This document shows, one piece after another, positions 36,782-44,826 of a stretch of DNA of 64,000 nucleotides. The stretch comes from Burkholderia humptydooensis. GTDB lineage: Bacteria > Pseudomonadota > Gammaproteobacteria > Burkholderiales > Burkholderiaceae. A program made the position numbers and the translations under genes. The DNA is taken from positions 992,001 through 1,056,000 of the forward strand of contig NZ_CP013380.1 of the NCBI RefSeq assembly GCF_001513745.1, read 5' to 3'. How positions within the stretch are numbered: position 1 is the first letter of the stretch; the number at the start of each line of letters is the position of its first letter. The notes beneath the pieces were generated by a model. That model searched no databases and was not told the DNA's origin. It was given only the letters and a program-made list of their open reading frames with translations.

Positions 36782-38213
36782 CGCGCGCCTCGTCCGGAAT
36801 CGCCGCGACGTCGTCGCCCGCGAGCGCGGCCGCGATCGGAAACGGCTTCACGGGCGGCTGCGCGCGCAACCGGCCGACGTCGGCGAGCGGCCGGCCGGTT
36901 TCGGCGGCCAGCACGAGCGCGGCCGCGTCGCCGCACATGCGGCCCTGGCAGCGGCCCATCCCGACGCGCGTCAGCGCCTTCAGCCGGTTGAGCTCGGTCG
37001 CTTCGCCGCCGCGGATGCAGCGCCGCAGCGCGCCCGCGTCGATCTCCTCGCAGCGGCACACGATCGTATCGTCGGGGCAGCGCGCGGCTTCCTCGGCGGG
37101 CGGTGCGAACGCCGCTTCGAGGCCCGCGCGGAATGCGCCGATGCGAGCAAGCGTGCGTTCGAGCGTGGTCGCATCGGGTTTGCCGGACAGCGACGGAGAC
37201 GCAGACGCGATGCCGGCGTCGTCGAGCAACGCGAGCGCTGCGCGCCGGCCCGATGCCTCGGCCGCGACGGCGCCTGCGATGCCCGCGCCGTCGCCCGCGA
37301 CATAGACGCCGCGCACCGACGTGCGGCCGGCTGCGTCGCGTTCGGGCAGCCATGCGCGATTGACCGGATCGAAACGGAACCGGCAGCCGGCGAGATCGGC
37401 GAGTTGCGTTTCCGAACGCAGACCGAAGCCGAGACCGAGCGCATCGCAGTCGAGCACGCGCGGCGGCGCTTCGTTGCCGGCCGCGCGCCATGCGAGCCCC
37501 GTCACGTGCTGTTCGCCGAGCACGCGTTCGAGCGCGACGCCCGTTTCGATCGCGACACCGTGCGCGTGCAGCCAGCCGATGTAATAGAGGCCCTTCGCGA
37601 ACGTTGACGGCATGCGCAGCAGCGCCGGCGCGGCGGCAGCCTGGCGGCGCAGCGGGCTCGTGTCGAGCACGGCCACGACGTGCGCGCCGGCCTTCGCATA
37701 CTGATAGGCGACGAGATACAGCAGCGGCCCCGTGCCCGCGAACACGATGCGCCGGCCGATCGCGCAGCCCTGTGCCTTCAGCGCGACCTGCGCGCCGCCG
37801 AGCGTGTAGACGCCCGCGAGCGTCCAGCCCGGCACGGGCAGCATGCGGTCGGTCGCGCCGCTCGCGACGATCAGGTGCGAGAACGGCACGGTCACTTCGT
37901 GGCCGTCCTGCAGCGTGTCGACGCGGCCCGCGCCGCATGCCCACGCGAGCGTGTCCGGCCGATAGTCGACGTGCGGCAGCAGCGCGGCCATCGTCCGGTG
38001 CACCGCATCGGCCTTCGCGGCTTCGAAGCCATACAGCGTGCGCTTGCCGCGCGCGAAGCCGCCGTCGGCAGGCGGTTGACGGTAGATCTGGCCGCCCCAG
38101 CACGCGTTCTCGTCGATGACGACAGGGCGCAGCCCCGCGTCGACGAGCGCCTCCGCCGCGCGCACGCCGGCCGGCCCCGCGCCGACGATCACCGGTTGCA
38201 GCGCGTCGTTCAT
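36774..38213 (-). CDS. FAD/NAD(P)-binding oxidoreductase with BFD-like [2Fe-2S] domain, alpha-type subunit (HcnB/OoxA-like)
   Basis: A 479-residue disulfide-reductase-fold flavoprotein. PVIVGAGPAGVRAAEALVDAG is at residues 7-27, VVIDENACWGGQIYRQPP follows, and a second dinucleotide-binding motif RIVFAGTGPLLYLVAYQYAKAG is near residue 155. The C-terminal domain carries a cysteine set TIVCRCEEID and GRCQGRMCG (near residues 397-445), the BFD-type [2Fe-2S] site. This is the architecture of hydrogen cyanide synthase HcnB, opine oxidase A and dye-linked proline dehydrogenase alpha. It should carry electrons from the beta subunit onward. Start at 38213 overlaps the ferredoxin gene stop by four bases. 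Confidence 0.85.
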   Translation of the reverse strand: MNDALQPVIVGAGPAGVRAAEALVDAGLRPVVIDENACWGGQIYRQPPADGGFARGKRTLYGFEAAKADAVHRTMAALLPHVDYRPDTLAWACGAGRVDTLQDGHEVTVPFSHLIVASGATDRMLPVPGWTLAGVYTLGGAQVALKAQGCAIGRRIVFAGTGPLLYLVAYQYAKAGAHVVAVLDTSPLRRQAAAAPALLRMPSTFAKGLYYIGWLHAHGVAIETGVALERVLGEQHVTGLAWRAAGNEAPPRVLDCDALGLGFGLRSETQLADLAGCRFRFDPVNRAWLPERDAAGRTSVRGVYVAGDGAGIAGAVAAEASGRRAALALLDDAGIASASPSLSGKPDATTLERTLARIGAFRAGLEAAFAPPAEEAARCPDDTIVCRCEEIDAGALRRCIRGGEATELNRLKALTRVGMGRCQGRMCGDAAALVLAAETGRPLADVGRLRAQPPVKPFPIAAALAGDDVAAIPDEARDE

Positions 38214-38563
38214 CGCGCGTCTCCGGTGATGGGCGGCCGCGCGCCGGTGAGAATCCGCATGCCGTCGGCGATCGGCGTCGAACAGGCGCGCACGCGCGCG
38301 CCCGCCTCGGTGCGCACCCAGCAGTCCTGGCATGCGCCGATCAGGCAGAAGCCCGCGCGCGGCTGGCCGCCGAATTCGCTCACGCGCACGCGGCGCTGCG
38401 CGACGAGGATCGCGGTGAGCACGGTGTCGCCGGCGAGCGCGTGCGCGGGGCGGCCGTCGAGCGTGAACGCGACGTGCGCACGCTCGCGCTCGGCGATGCG
38501 CACGAACTGCGCGCCGTCGGCCGTGGCTTCGGACGTGGTGGAACGGGAAACGGGAGTCGACAT
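38210..38563 (-). CDS. Small [2Fe-2S] ferredoxin-like subunit (HcnA/SoxA type)
   Basis: A 117-residue protein with a plant-type ferredoxin pattern: VAFTLDGRPAHALAGDTVLTAIL near residue 30, then FCLIGACQDCWVRTEAGARVRACSTPI near residues 72-98, giving Cys-x4-Cys-x2-Cys-x11-Cys. In HcnABC, OoxABC-like and sarcosine-type oxidases such a gamma subunit relays electrons. It completes the three-subunit dehydrogenase. The start at 38563 overlaps the permease stop by one base. Confidence 0.85.
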   Translation of the reverse strand: MSTPVSRSTTSEATADGAQFVRIAERERAHVAFTLDGRPAHALAGDTVLTAILVAQRRVRVSEFGGQPRAGFCLIGACQDCWVRTEAGARVRACSTPIADGMRILTGARPPITGDAR

Positions 38564-39357
38564 CAATGTTGACCGATCAGGATGCGGTTCAGGCCGTACA
38601 CGCGATCGAGCAGCAGCATCGCGCCGGCGGTGATGAAGATGACGAGCGCCGACACTGACGCCATCATCGGGTCGATCGACTCGGTCGCATACATGTACAT
38701 GCGCACGGGCAGCGTGACCGTTTGCGGCGACGTGATGAAGATCGACATCGTCAGTTCGTCGAAGCTGTTGATGAACGCGAGCAGCCAGCCGCCCGTGATG
38801 CCGGGCACGATCATCGGCAGCGTGATGCGGCGCAAGGTCGTCCACGGGTCCGCGCCGAGCGAGCAGGCGGCCTGCTCGACGCTGCGGTCGAGGCCCGCGA
38901 CGGACGCGAGCACGAGCCGCATCACGAACGGCGTGATCACGATCATGTGCGCGAGCACGAGCCACGCGAACGAGCCAGTCGCGCCGATCAGCGCGAAGAA
39001 GCGCAGCAGCGCGATGCCGAGCACAAGGCCGGGGATCACGAGCGGCGACAGCAGCAGGCCGTTCAGGAACGCGCGGCCGGCAAACGTCGCGCGGCCGATC
39101 GCAAGGCCGGCGGGCAATGCGATCGCGAGCGACAGCGTCGCCGATGCGAACGCGAGCTTCACGCTGTTGACGAACGCGGTGACGAAGTCGGGGTAGTCGA
39201 GGATCGCGCGGAACCAGCGCAGCGACAGCCCGTGCGTGGGCAGCGTCAGCGTTTCGTCGGGCGTGAACGCGACGAGCACGACGATCGCGAGCGGCGCGAG
39301 CACGAACGCCATCACGAGCGTGTGGAACGCGAGGGCGAAGGGGCCGTTCTTGCTCAT
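38563..39357 (-). CDS. ABC transporter permease (PotC type)
   Basis: A 264-residue inner membrane permease with six hydrophobic segments. The EAA loop is AACSLGADPWTTLRRITLPMIVPGITGG near residue 155, typical of binding-protein-dependent permeases of the spermidine/putrescine class. It pairs with the other permease to form the channel for the imported amine. The gene overlaps the upstream permease by four bases. Confidence 0.87.
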   Translation of the reverse strand: MSKNGPFALAFHTLVMAFVLAPLAIVVLVAFTPDETLTLPTHGLSLRWFRAILDYPDFVTAFVNSVKLAFASATLSLAIALPAGLAIGRATFAGRAFLNGLLLSPLVIPGLVLGIALLRFFALIGATGSFAWLVLAHMIVITPFVMRLVLASVAGLDRSVEQAACSLGADPWTTLRRITLPMIVPGITGGWLLAFINSFDELTMSIFITSPQTVTLPVRMYMYATESIDPMMASVSALVIFITAGAMLLLDRVYGLNRILIGQH

Positions 39358-40349
39358 CGGGAGGCGCCCCCGAGGCTGCGCGCGTAGCGGCGTTCGAGCA
39401 CGCGGTAGTAGGTGAGCATCACGATGAGGTTAGCCACCAGCAGCAGCACCGCGATCGTCGCGCCGAGCGGCCAGTTCAGCGAGCCGAGGAATTCGTCGTA
39501 GACGGCCGTGGCGGCGACCTTCAGCCGGCGCCCGCCGAGCAGGCCGGGGATCGCGAACGCACTTGCCGACAGCCCGAACACCATCAGGCTGCCCGACAGC
39601 ACGCCCGGCACGAGCTGCGGCAGCACGATGCGGCGCAGCGTCGTGAACGGCGACGCGCCGAGCGACAGCGCCGCGTGCTCGGTCTGCGGATCGAGGCGCT
39701 GCAGCGCGGTCCATACGGGAATCACCATGAACGGCAGCATGACATGCACGAGCGCGATCACGATCGCGAAGGTCGTGTATTCGAGCTTGTACGGCCCAAG
39801 GCCGGCGAGCCCGAGCGCCTGGTTCACGAGCCCGTTCGTGTTCAGCAGCATGCTCCAGCCGAATGCGCGCACGACGACCGACACGAGCAGCGGCGCGAGG
39901 ATCGCGAGCAGGAACAGCGAGCGCCACGGGTCGCGCATTTTCGACAGCACCACCGCTTCCGGCGTGCCGATCGCGATGCAGATCGCCGTCGTCAGCGCGG
40001 CGATGCCGAACGTGCGCGCGAAGATCGTGTGGAAGTAGGACGCGCCGAGCACTTCCGCATAGTTGCGAAGCTGGAACGCGGCGATCGGGCCCGTGGCCGG
40101 GTCGAAGCGGTAGAACGTGAGCACGAACGTCATCGCGAGCGGCACGAGCACGAGCGCGGCGAACAGCGCGAACGCGGGCGCGCACATCAGCCACGGCGGC
40201 GCATGCGCAGACCCTGTCGCACGCAGTGCGCGCGCGGCGGCGACGCGTGCGGGCACGAGGGCAGGCGCGGCATCCGCGGCGGCGGCCGGGCGCGCAAGGC
40301 CGGCCGGCGGCGCGCCGTCGGACGGCAACGGGCGGGAAGGCTGTCGCAT
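39354..40349 (-). CDS. ABC transporter permease (PotB type)
   Basis: A 331-residue permease. An unusual Ala/Pro-rich cytoplasmic N-terminus of about 50 residues precedes six hydrophobic segments. The EAA loop AALSLGASPFTTLRRIVLPQLVPGVLSG is near residue 225. It starts directly after the ATPase stop with no gap. An internal start nearer WLMCAPAFALFAALV is possible, because the N-terminal extension is not conserved in the family. Confidence 0.85.
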   Translation of the reverse strand: MRQPSRPLPSDGAPPAGLARPAAAADAAPALVPARVAAARALRATGSAHAPPWLMCAPAFALFAALVLVPLAMTFVLTFYRFDPATGPIAAFQLRNYAEVLGASYFHTIFARTFGIAALTTAICIAIGTPEAVVLSKMRDPWRSLFLLAILAPLLVSVVVRAFGWSMLLNTNGLVNQALGLAGLGPYKLEYTTFAIVIALVHVMLPFMVIPVWTALQRLDPQTEHAALSLGASPFTTLRRIVLPQLVPGVLSGSLMVFGLSASAFAIPGLLGGRRLKVAATAVYDEFLGSLNWPLGATIAVLLLVANLIVMLTYYRVLERRYARSLGGASR

Positions 40350-41432
40350 TCAAGCCTCCCGGCGCATCACGCGCACCGCGTCGCTGCGCCAGTCGACGCC
40401 GACCGGCGCGCCTTCCGCGAGCGGTTCCGCGCCTTCGTTCTGGCAGCACACGAGCACCTCGCCGAGCGCGCTGTCGACGCGATATAGCCACTGGCTGCCG
40501 AGGAAGAAGCGGCTCGTGACGGTCGCCGCGAAGCGGCCCGCGCCTGGCGCGCACAGCCGCAGCTTCTCGGGGCGGATGCACAGCGACACGGCGTCGCCGA
40601 CGCGCACGTCACGCTCGCGCGGCGGCAGGTGCGCGGTGCGGCCTGTTTCGGCGAGATCGTGCCCGAGGTCGATGCGGATCGCGTCGCCATCGTGCGCGAC
40701 GACCGTGCCGGGCAGCAGGTTCGCCTTGCCGATGAACTGCGACACGAAATGGTTTTCCGGGCGTTCGTACGCGTGATAAGGCGTGTCGATCTGCGTGATG
40801 CGGCCCGCTTCCATCACGACGACGCGGTCGCTGATCGACAGCGCTTCCGACTGGTCGTGCGTGACCATGATCGTCGTCGTGCCGATCTTGCGCTGGATCG
40901 CGCGCAGCTCGAACTGCATGTCCTCGCGCAGCTTCGCGTCGAGGTTCGACATCGGTTCGTCGAGCAGCAGCACGGGCGGCTCGATCACGACGGCGCGCGC
41001 GATCGCGACGCGCTGCCGCTGGCCGCCCGACAACTCGCGCGGGAAGCGGTGCGCGAGCGTGTCGAGGCGCACGAGCGCGAGCGCGGCGCGGATGCGCTCG
41101 GCCCGCTCGGCCTTGTCGACGCCGCGCATGTCGAGGCCGAAGCCGACGTTCTCCGCGACGCTCATGTGCGGAAACAGCGCGTAGCTCTGGAACACGATGC
41201 CGAGCCCGCGGCGGTTCGGCTTCATCCGCGTGATGTCCCGCCCGTCGAGCGCGATGCGCCCGCGCGTCACGTCGACGAAACCGGCGATCATCTGCAGCGT
41301 CGTGGTCTTGCCGCAGCCCGAGGGGCCGAGCAGCGATACGAACTCGCCTTTTTCGACCGACAGGTTGACGTCGGCCACGGCGACGAGCTTGCCGAACGAT
41401 TTCGTCAAGTCGGTTAGCGTGAGAAACGACAT
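40350..41432 (-). CDS. ABC transporter ATP-binding protein (PotA type)
   Basis: A 360-residue ATPase. Walker A is LLGPSGCGKTTTLQMI near residue 35, the signature RELSGGQRQRVAIARA is near residue 130, and Walker B is VLLLDEPMSNLDAKL after it. A C-terminal TOBE domain (DAVSLCIRPEKLRL near residue 285) is present as in PotA and FbpC. It is the first gene of the uptake-and-oxidation operon. Its promoter should lie in the 294-base gap shared with the divergent IclR-type gene at 41727. Confidence 0.9.
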   Translation of the reverse strand: MSFLTLTDLTKSFGKLVAVADVNLSVEKGEFVSLLGPSGCGKTTTLQMIAGFVDVTRGRIALDGRDITRMKPNRRGLGIVFQSYALFPHMSVAENVGFGLDMRGVDKAERAERIRAALALVRLDTLAHRFPRELSGGQRQRVAIARAVVIEPPVLLLDEPMSNLDAKLREDMQFELRAIQRKIGTTTIMVTHDQSEALSISDRVVVMEAGRITQIDTPYHAYERPENHFVSQFIGKANLLPGTVVAHDGDAIRIDLGHDLAETGRTAHLPPRERDVRVGDAVSLCIRPEKLRLCAPGAGRFAATVTSRFFLGSQWLYRVDSALGEVLVCCQNEGAEPLAEGAPVGVDWRSDAVRVMRREA

Positions 41433-41726
41433 GGGGCGCTCCGGATTCGCGCATCGTGCGGCCGATGGGTCGTTGACGCGGACTCTAGCCAGCCATATTT
41501 CGGAGCGTCAATTTCGAATTCTGCTGAACGGGAGGAATTTTTGGAAAATTCCGGTGATCGGAATGAAACGGCAAGCCGCGTGCAAACCGTTCCGATGAGT
41601 GAAGGGCGCAAAGATCCGGAAATGCATGCGTCAATCCCGTGCACACCCGAATGCCCGCGAAATTTCGACACGGCGAGAATGGCGGCTACTGTATTCCGTT
41701 CAACGAAATCGCCGAGGAGCACCCGC

Positions 41727-42626
41727 ATGCAGGAACCTCTTTCGCACGGAATGGCCGCCGCGGCGCGCTTGCCGGGCGACGACGCGCGCGCCGCCGATCC
41801 GGCCGGCGCGCCGGGCACCGGCATGCTGCAACGCGCATTCGCGATCCTGCGCGCGCTGGCCGGCATGCAGCAGGATGGCGTGCGCGTCACGCATCTCGCG
41901 AAGGCCGTCGGTCTCACGCAAGGCACCGCGCACCGAATCCTGCAATCGCTGATTGCCGAAGGGATGGTCGAGCAGGACGTACAGTCGAAGCTGTACCGGC
42001 TGAGCGTCGACTTCTTCGCGCTCGCCGCGCAGGCCGGCAACCCGAGCAGCATGCGCACGCTGTGCCGCCCGGCACTGCTGCGGCTGTGCGCGAGCCTCGG
42101 CGAGACGATCTTTCTGCTCGTGAAGAGCGGCTTCGACGCGGTCTGTCTCGACCTGTGCGAAGGGCCGTTCCCGATTCGCTCGTTTACCGGCGACATCGGC
42201 GGGCGCATCGCGCTCGGCGTGGGGCAGGGCAGCCTCGCGATCCTCGCGTTCCTGCCCGAAGCCGAGCGCGAGGAAGTGATCCGCTTCAATGTACCGCGCA
42301 TTCGCGGCTACGGCGTGCTCGACGAGGTGTACCTGCGCACCGAGATCGAACGCGTGAGGCAACTCGGCTATGCGGGCCGCAACAGCGGCGTGCTCGACGG
42401 GATGGCTGGCGTCGCGGTGCCGATCCTCGATCGCACCGGCTATCCGGTCGGCGCGCTGAGCGTCGGCACGCTCGCGTCGCGCCTCGGCGACGACCGGCTG
42501 CCGATGGTCGTCGAACTGCTCAGGCGGCAGACCGATGCGATCGGGCCGCGCACCAATCCGTTCGACGCGGCGCTGCGGTGGCCGATGCATGGGTTGGCAG
42601 GGAGCGCGAGGACTTTTGATCGATGA
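41727..42626 (+). CDS. IclR-family transcriptional regulator
   Basis: A 299-residue regulator. The winged helix is at about residues 32-95, beginning LQRAFAILRALAGMQQDGVRVTHLAKAVGLTQGTAHRILQSL. The C-terminal effector domain has CLDLCEGPFPIRSFTGDIGGRIALGVGQGSLAILAFLP and GYAGRNSGVLDGMAGVAVPILDRTGYPVGALSV, the latter the standard IclR ligand-pocket signature. ATG at 41727 has GAGGAG at 41714-41719. It is divergent from the ABC/dehydrogenase operon, so it most likely controls that operon in response to its substrate. Confidence 0.9.
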   Translation: MQEPLSHGMAAAARLPGDDARAADPAGAPGTGMLQRAFAILRALAGMQQDGVRVTHLAKAVGLTQGTAHRILQSLIAEGMVEQDVQSKLYRLSVDFFALAAQAGNPSSMRTLCRPALLRLCASLGETIFLLVKSGFDAVCLDLCEGPFPIRSFTGDIGGRIALGVGQGSLAILAFLPEAEREEVIRFNVPRIRGYGVLDEVYLRTEIERVRQLGYAGRNSGVLDGMAGVAVPILDRTGYPVGALSVGTLASRLGDDRLPMVVELLRRQTDAIGPRTNPFDAALRWPMHGLAGSARTFDR

Positions 42627-42884
42627 AACAGAACCGAATCCGGGCGTGGCAAAGCTATCCGAGCGCCTTCACTGCCGCGTCGCGGCCCGGCGAGCGGTGC
42701 GAGCGTGGCGTTGCTGCACCGGGATCGCTTCGGCGTTCACTGTGAGTTCGCGTGCCCCTGCGGCGTGAGCCAGCTCCGACCCACGTCAACCGGGGCCGCT
42801 TGCATGCCGTGCTTCCACGCGAACTCGCTGCTCGTGGCCGTCACCGTCATGCGGAAAATAACAGCGGGTCTCGCTATCGAAACG

Positions 42885-43469
42885 TCAGGCGGACGTGCCT
42901 AACAGCAGTTTGGTAAAGCTTCTGGCGGTTGCGTGCAGTCGATCCGGATCGTGGTAAACGCGCTCGATCACGGTAAGCCCTCGCGAGAACACCACGATCA
43001 TTCGGGCGGCCTGGGCCGGGGGAATGCTTAACGATGACCGAAGCGGCTCGCGCGAGAGAGATTCCGCTATGCGCGTCTCCAACCTATCGAGCAACGTCCG
43101 CAAGCACTCTTGAACCACTGGGCTTACCTCGTCACTTTCTCCCGCCATCTTTGTCGTCAGGCATCCGCGTGGGGGAGAACCAATCGACATGTTTCCGATT
43201 GCGAAGTCGAAAAAGCGTCGCAAAGCGAGTGATGCGGAGGGTGCATCAAGCGCGGCTTGCGCTTCCGACAAGAAGCATTTCGTGTATCGCTCATAGGCAA
43301 GCAGAAAGATTTGCTCTTTCCCACCGTAGGCGTGATAGAGCGAACCGCGCTGGACCTGAGTCGCCTCGGCGAGGTCCGACATGGACGTGGCCTGCCAGCC
43401 CTTCTGCCAGAAGACTTCCAGTGCCTTGTCCAACACGGATTCCTCGTCGAACTGCCTGACCATCGCCAT
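42885..43469 (-). CDS. TetR-family transcriptional regulator
   Basis: A 194-residue regulator. The helix-turn-helix is FDEESVLDKALEVFWQKGWQATSMSDLAEATQVQRGSLYHAYGGKEQIFL near residues 7-56; RGSLYHAYGGKE is the recognition helix of the QacR/AcrR-like class. The C-terminal domain has PPRGCLTTKMAGE, which resembles the TetR_C subgroup with AefR/ComR-type members. ATG at 43469 is chosen; Met at 43463 is an alternative, and the ORF upstream of 43469 passes through an operator-like palindrome. It is divergent from the AT-rich patch at 43.7-45.9 kb and probably represses it. Confidence 0.88.
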   Translation of the reverse strand: MAMVRQFDEESVLDKALEVFWQKGWQATSMSDLAEATQVQRGSLYHAYGGKEQIFLLAYERYTKCFLSEAQAALDAPSASLALRRFFDFAIGNMSIGSPPRGCLTTKMAGESDEVSPVVQECLRTLLDRLETRIAESLSREPLRSSLSIPPAQAARMIVVFSRGLTVIERVYHDPDRLHATARSFTKLLLGTSA

Positions 43470-43519
43470 GAAAACGATACTCCTCAAAGAGCGGTTAAGG
43501 TTCCACTTGCAACGTTCTT

Positions 43520-43547
43520 TGACAAATGTGTCAACGTTGACAATAAT
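43520..43547 (+). promoter_or_regulatory. Promoter with an embedded TetR-type operator
   Basis: On the plus strand TTGACA (43520-43525), a 16-base spacer and AATAAT (43542-43547) form a good sigma-70 promoter. The perfect 14-bp palindrome TGTCAACGTTGACA at 43529-43542 lies inside the spacer, where a bound repressor would block RNA polymerase. It points to the genes from 43727 on. The divergent TetR gene starts 51 bases to the left and may be autoregulated through the same site. Confidence 0.65.
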
Positions 43548-43726
43548 GACATTATAGGACAACGAGAGACGGTCAGGGTCGGACTGTCCTGAGTCCACGA
43601 CGCGTTCGAAGCCCGCCACGCGAAGTGTCATCGTCCACAAGGGACTTTTACCTGACTTACGCCGCTCGTCATCCAATTGGAACCGTTTTTCTTCGTTTCT
43701 CACTTGATAAATAAGGAGTGCTATAG

Positions 43727-44179
43727 ATGAGAAACAGTCAAATCAAATGCGATTGTGGTTTCGCCGTCTACCGCAGTACGCGCGATTGCCGCTTGACTCG
43801 CGGCGTCGCCGAGCGCTATCCGGATGGCTCGGTGGAGATAGTCCTACCTCTGCAATTGGTTGTTATCGACGAGCGCCCTTCTCAAGGGTCGGCTTACTAC
43901 CGGACCAGTTCGAAGAAAGTACCTCAATGTCGCATCAGGGAGGGCGAAACAGCGGTGTCGAAGTGGCGGATCGATGATCAATCGGCACTCAATCTTTTTG
44001 CTGGCCAAGCTAGTGCCGAGGCCGAGCTTCCCGGCGATCTCTTCGAACGCAAGCCGTGTACTCCAGACTCGGTTTGGGCCAGTAGAAGTGCAACCTCTCG
44101 GATGTATGGCGCAAGAGCATCTTCACGCGATTTCGGCACGCGTCCAGCACGGTACGCACGCCTTTTTCGAAAAGCCTGA
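43727..44179 (+). CDS. Uncharacterised protein downstream of the TetR-type operator
   Basis: I do not recognise this 150-residue frame. It has a strong ribosome binding site (AAGGAG at 43713-43718, eight bases before ATG) and follows a well-formed promoter, so translation should start here. The first part contains CDCGFAVYRSTRDCRLTRG and YPDGSVEIVLPLQLVVIDERP. The C-terminal part becomes Arg/Ser-rich with no clear structure, and overlapping frames at 43860-44408 (plus) and 44010-44363 (minus) are equally open. The gene may therefore be frameshifted or decayed. Composition is AT-rich compared with the host (35 percent GC at 43681-43740). Confidence 0.35.
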   Translation: MRNSQIKCDCGFAVYRSTRDCRLTRGVAERYPDGSVEIVLPLQLVVIDERPSQGSAYYRTSSKKVPQCRIREGETAVSKWRIDDQSALNLFAGQASAEAELPGDLFERKPCTPDSVWASRSATSRMYGARASSRDFGTRPARYARLFRKA

Positions 44180-44520
44180 GCAACATTTCCAAGCTGAGGG
44201 TCCGCTTTACGGTTCCTTTTATGAGGGCCAATTTGATTTCCTTCGCGATGACGATGCATTCCGAATGCCGGAACTTCGTCGGAACACATCGCTTTGGGGC
44301 AACCAGGCGGACGAGGACGGCACGTGCATGACGGTACCAATCGTGTCGAGAAGCGTCTACCAACTCAAGCGCGCCGTTGATGAGACCGCAATGTTCACCC
44401 GGGCATGATTCGGGCGAGACCGAGGCCCGGCCGAATCGTTAAAGAATCCGAATTGAATCGCCGATCCGGGGGGCGCACGCGCTCGCGATCATGGCGTCCC
44501 CCATGCAAGGAGAAACAAGC

Positions 44521-44754
44521 ATGCGTCTACTGAATCGCACACGAGTCCTCGTCGTCGGCGGCGGGCCGGCCGGCGCGACCGGCGCGGCATTCCTCGCCGC
44601 GATTACGAGGCGTTCGAGCGCCCGACGCCCGCAGCGCCGTCTCGCCATCGTTCCCGCGGCGCGACGAATGTCCTGTGGCGCGCCGTTCGCGATGCGCGAG
44701 CAGATCGACAGCCTGGCGCTGTTAATGCTTGATGAGTTCAATTCAACGGGATGA
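44521..44754 (+). pseudogene. FAD-dependent oxidoreductase, N-terminal fragment
   Basis: Only the first 26 or so residues of a flavoprotein remain: MRLLNRTRVLVVGGGPAGAT carries the FAD-binding GxGxxG motif in the form used by flavin-dependent hydroxylases and halogenases. After FLAAIT the sequence turns into an Arg/Ala-rich stretch without homology and stops after 77 residues. A strong AAGGAG ribosome binding site at 44505-44510 is intact. It is read as the 5' stub of a deleted gene upstream of the Rieske-related gene. Confidence 0.55.
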
Positions 44755-44826
44755 AAATGCCCGACCTCGCAGGATGCGTGTGTCGCGAAACTCGATGTCG
44801 ATCGATTGCCACGTAAGGAGGAGACG

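Noticed and set aside
43978..44363. Minus-strand genes at 43978-44340 and 44010-44363
   Set aside because: They overlap each other and a plus-strand frame, have no ribosome binding site or recognisable motif, and lie opposite the promoter direction.
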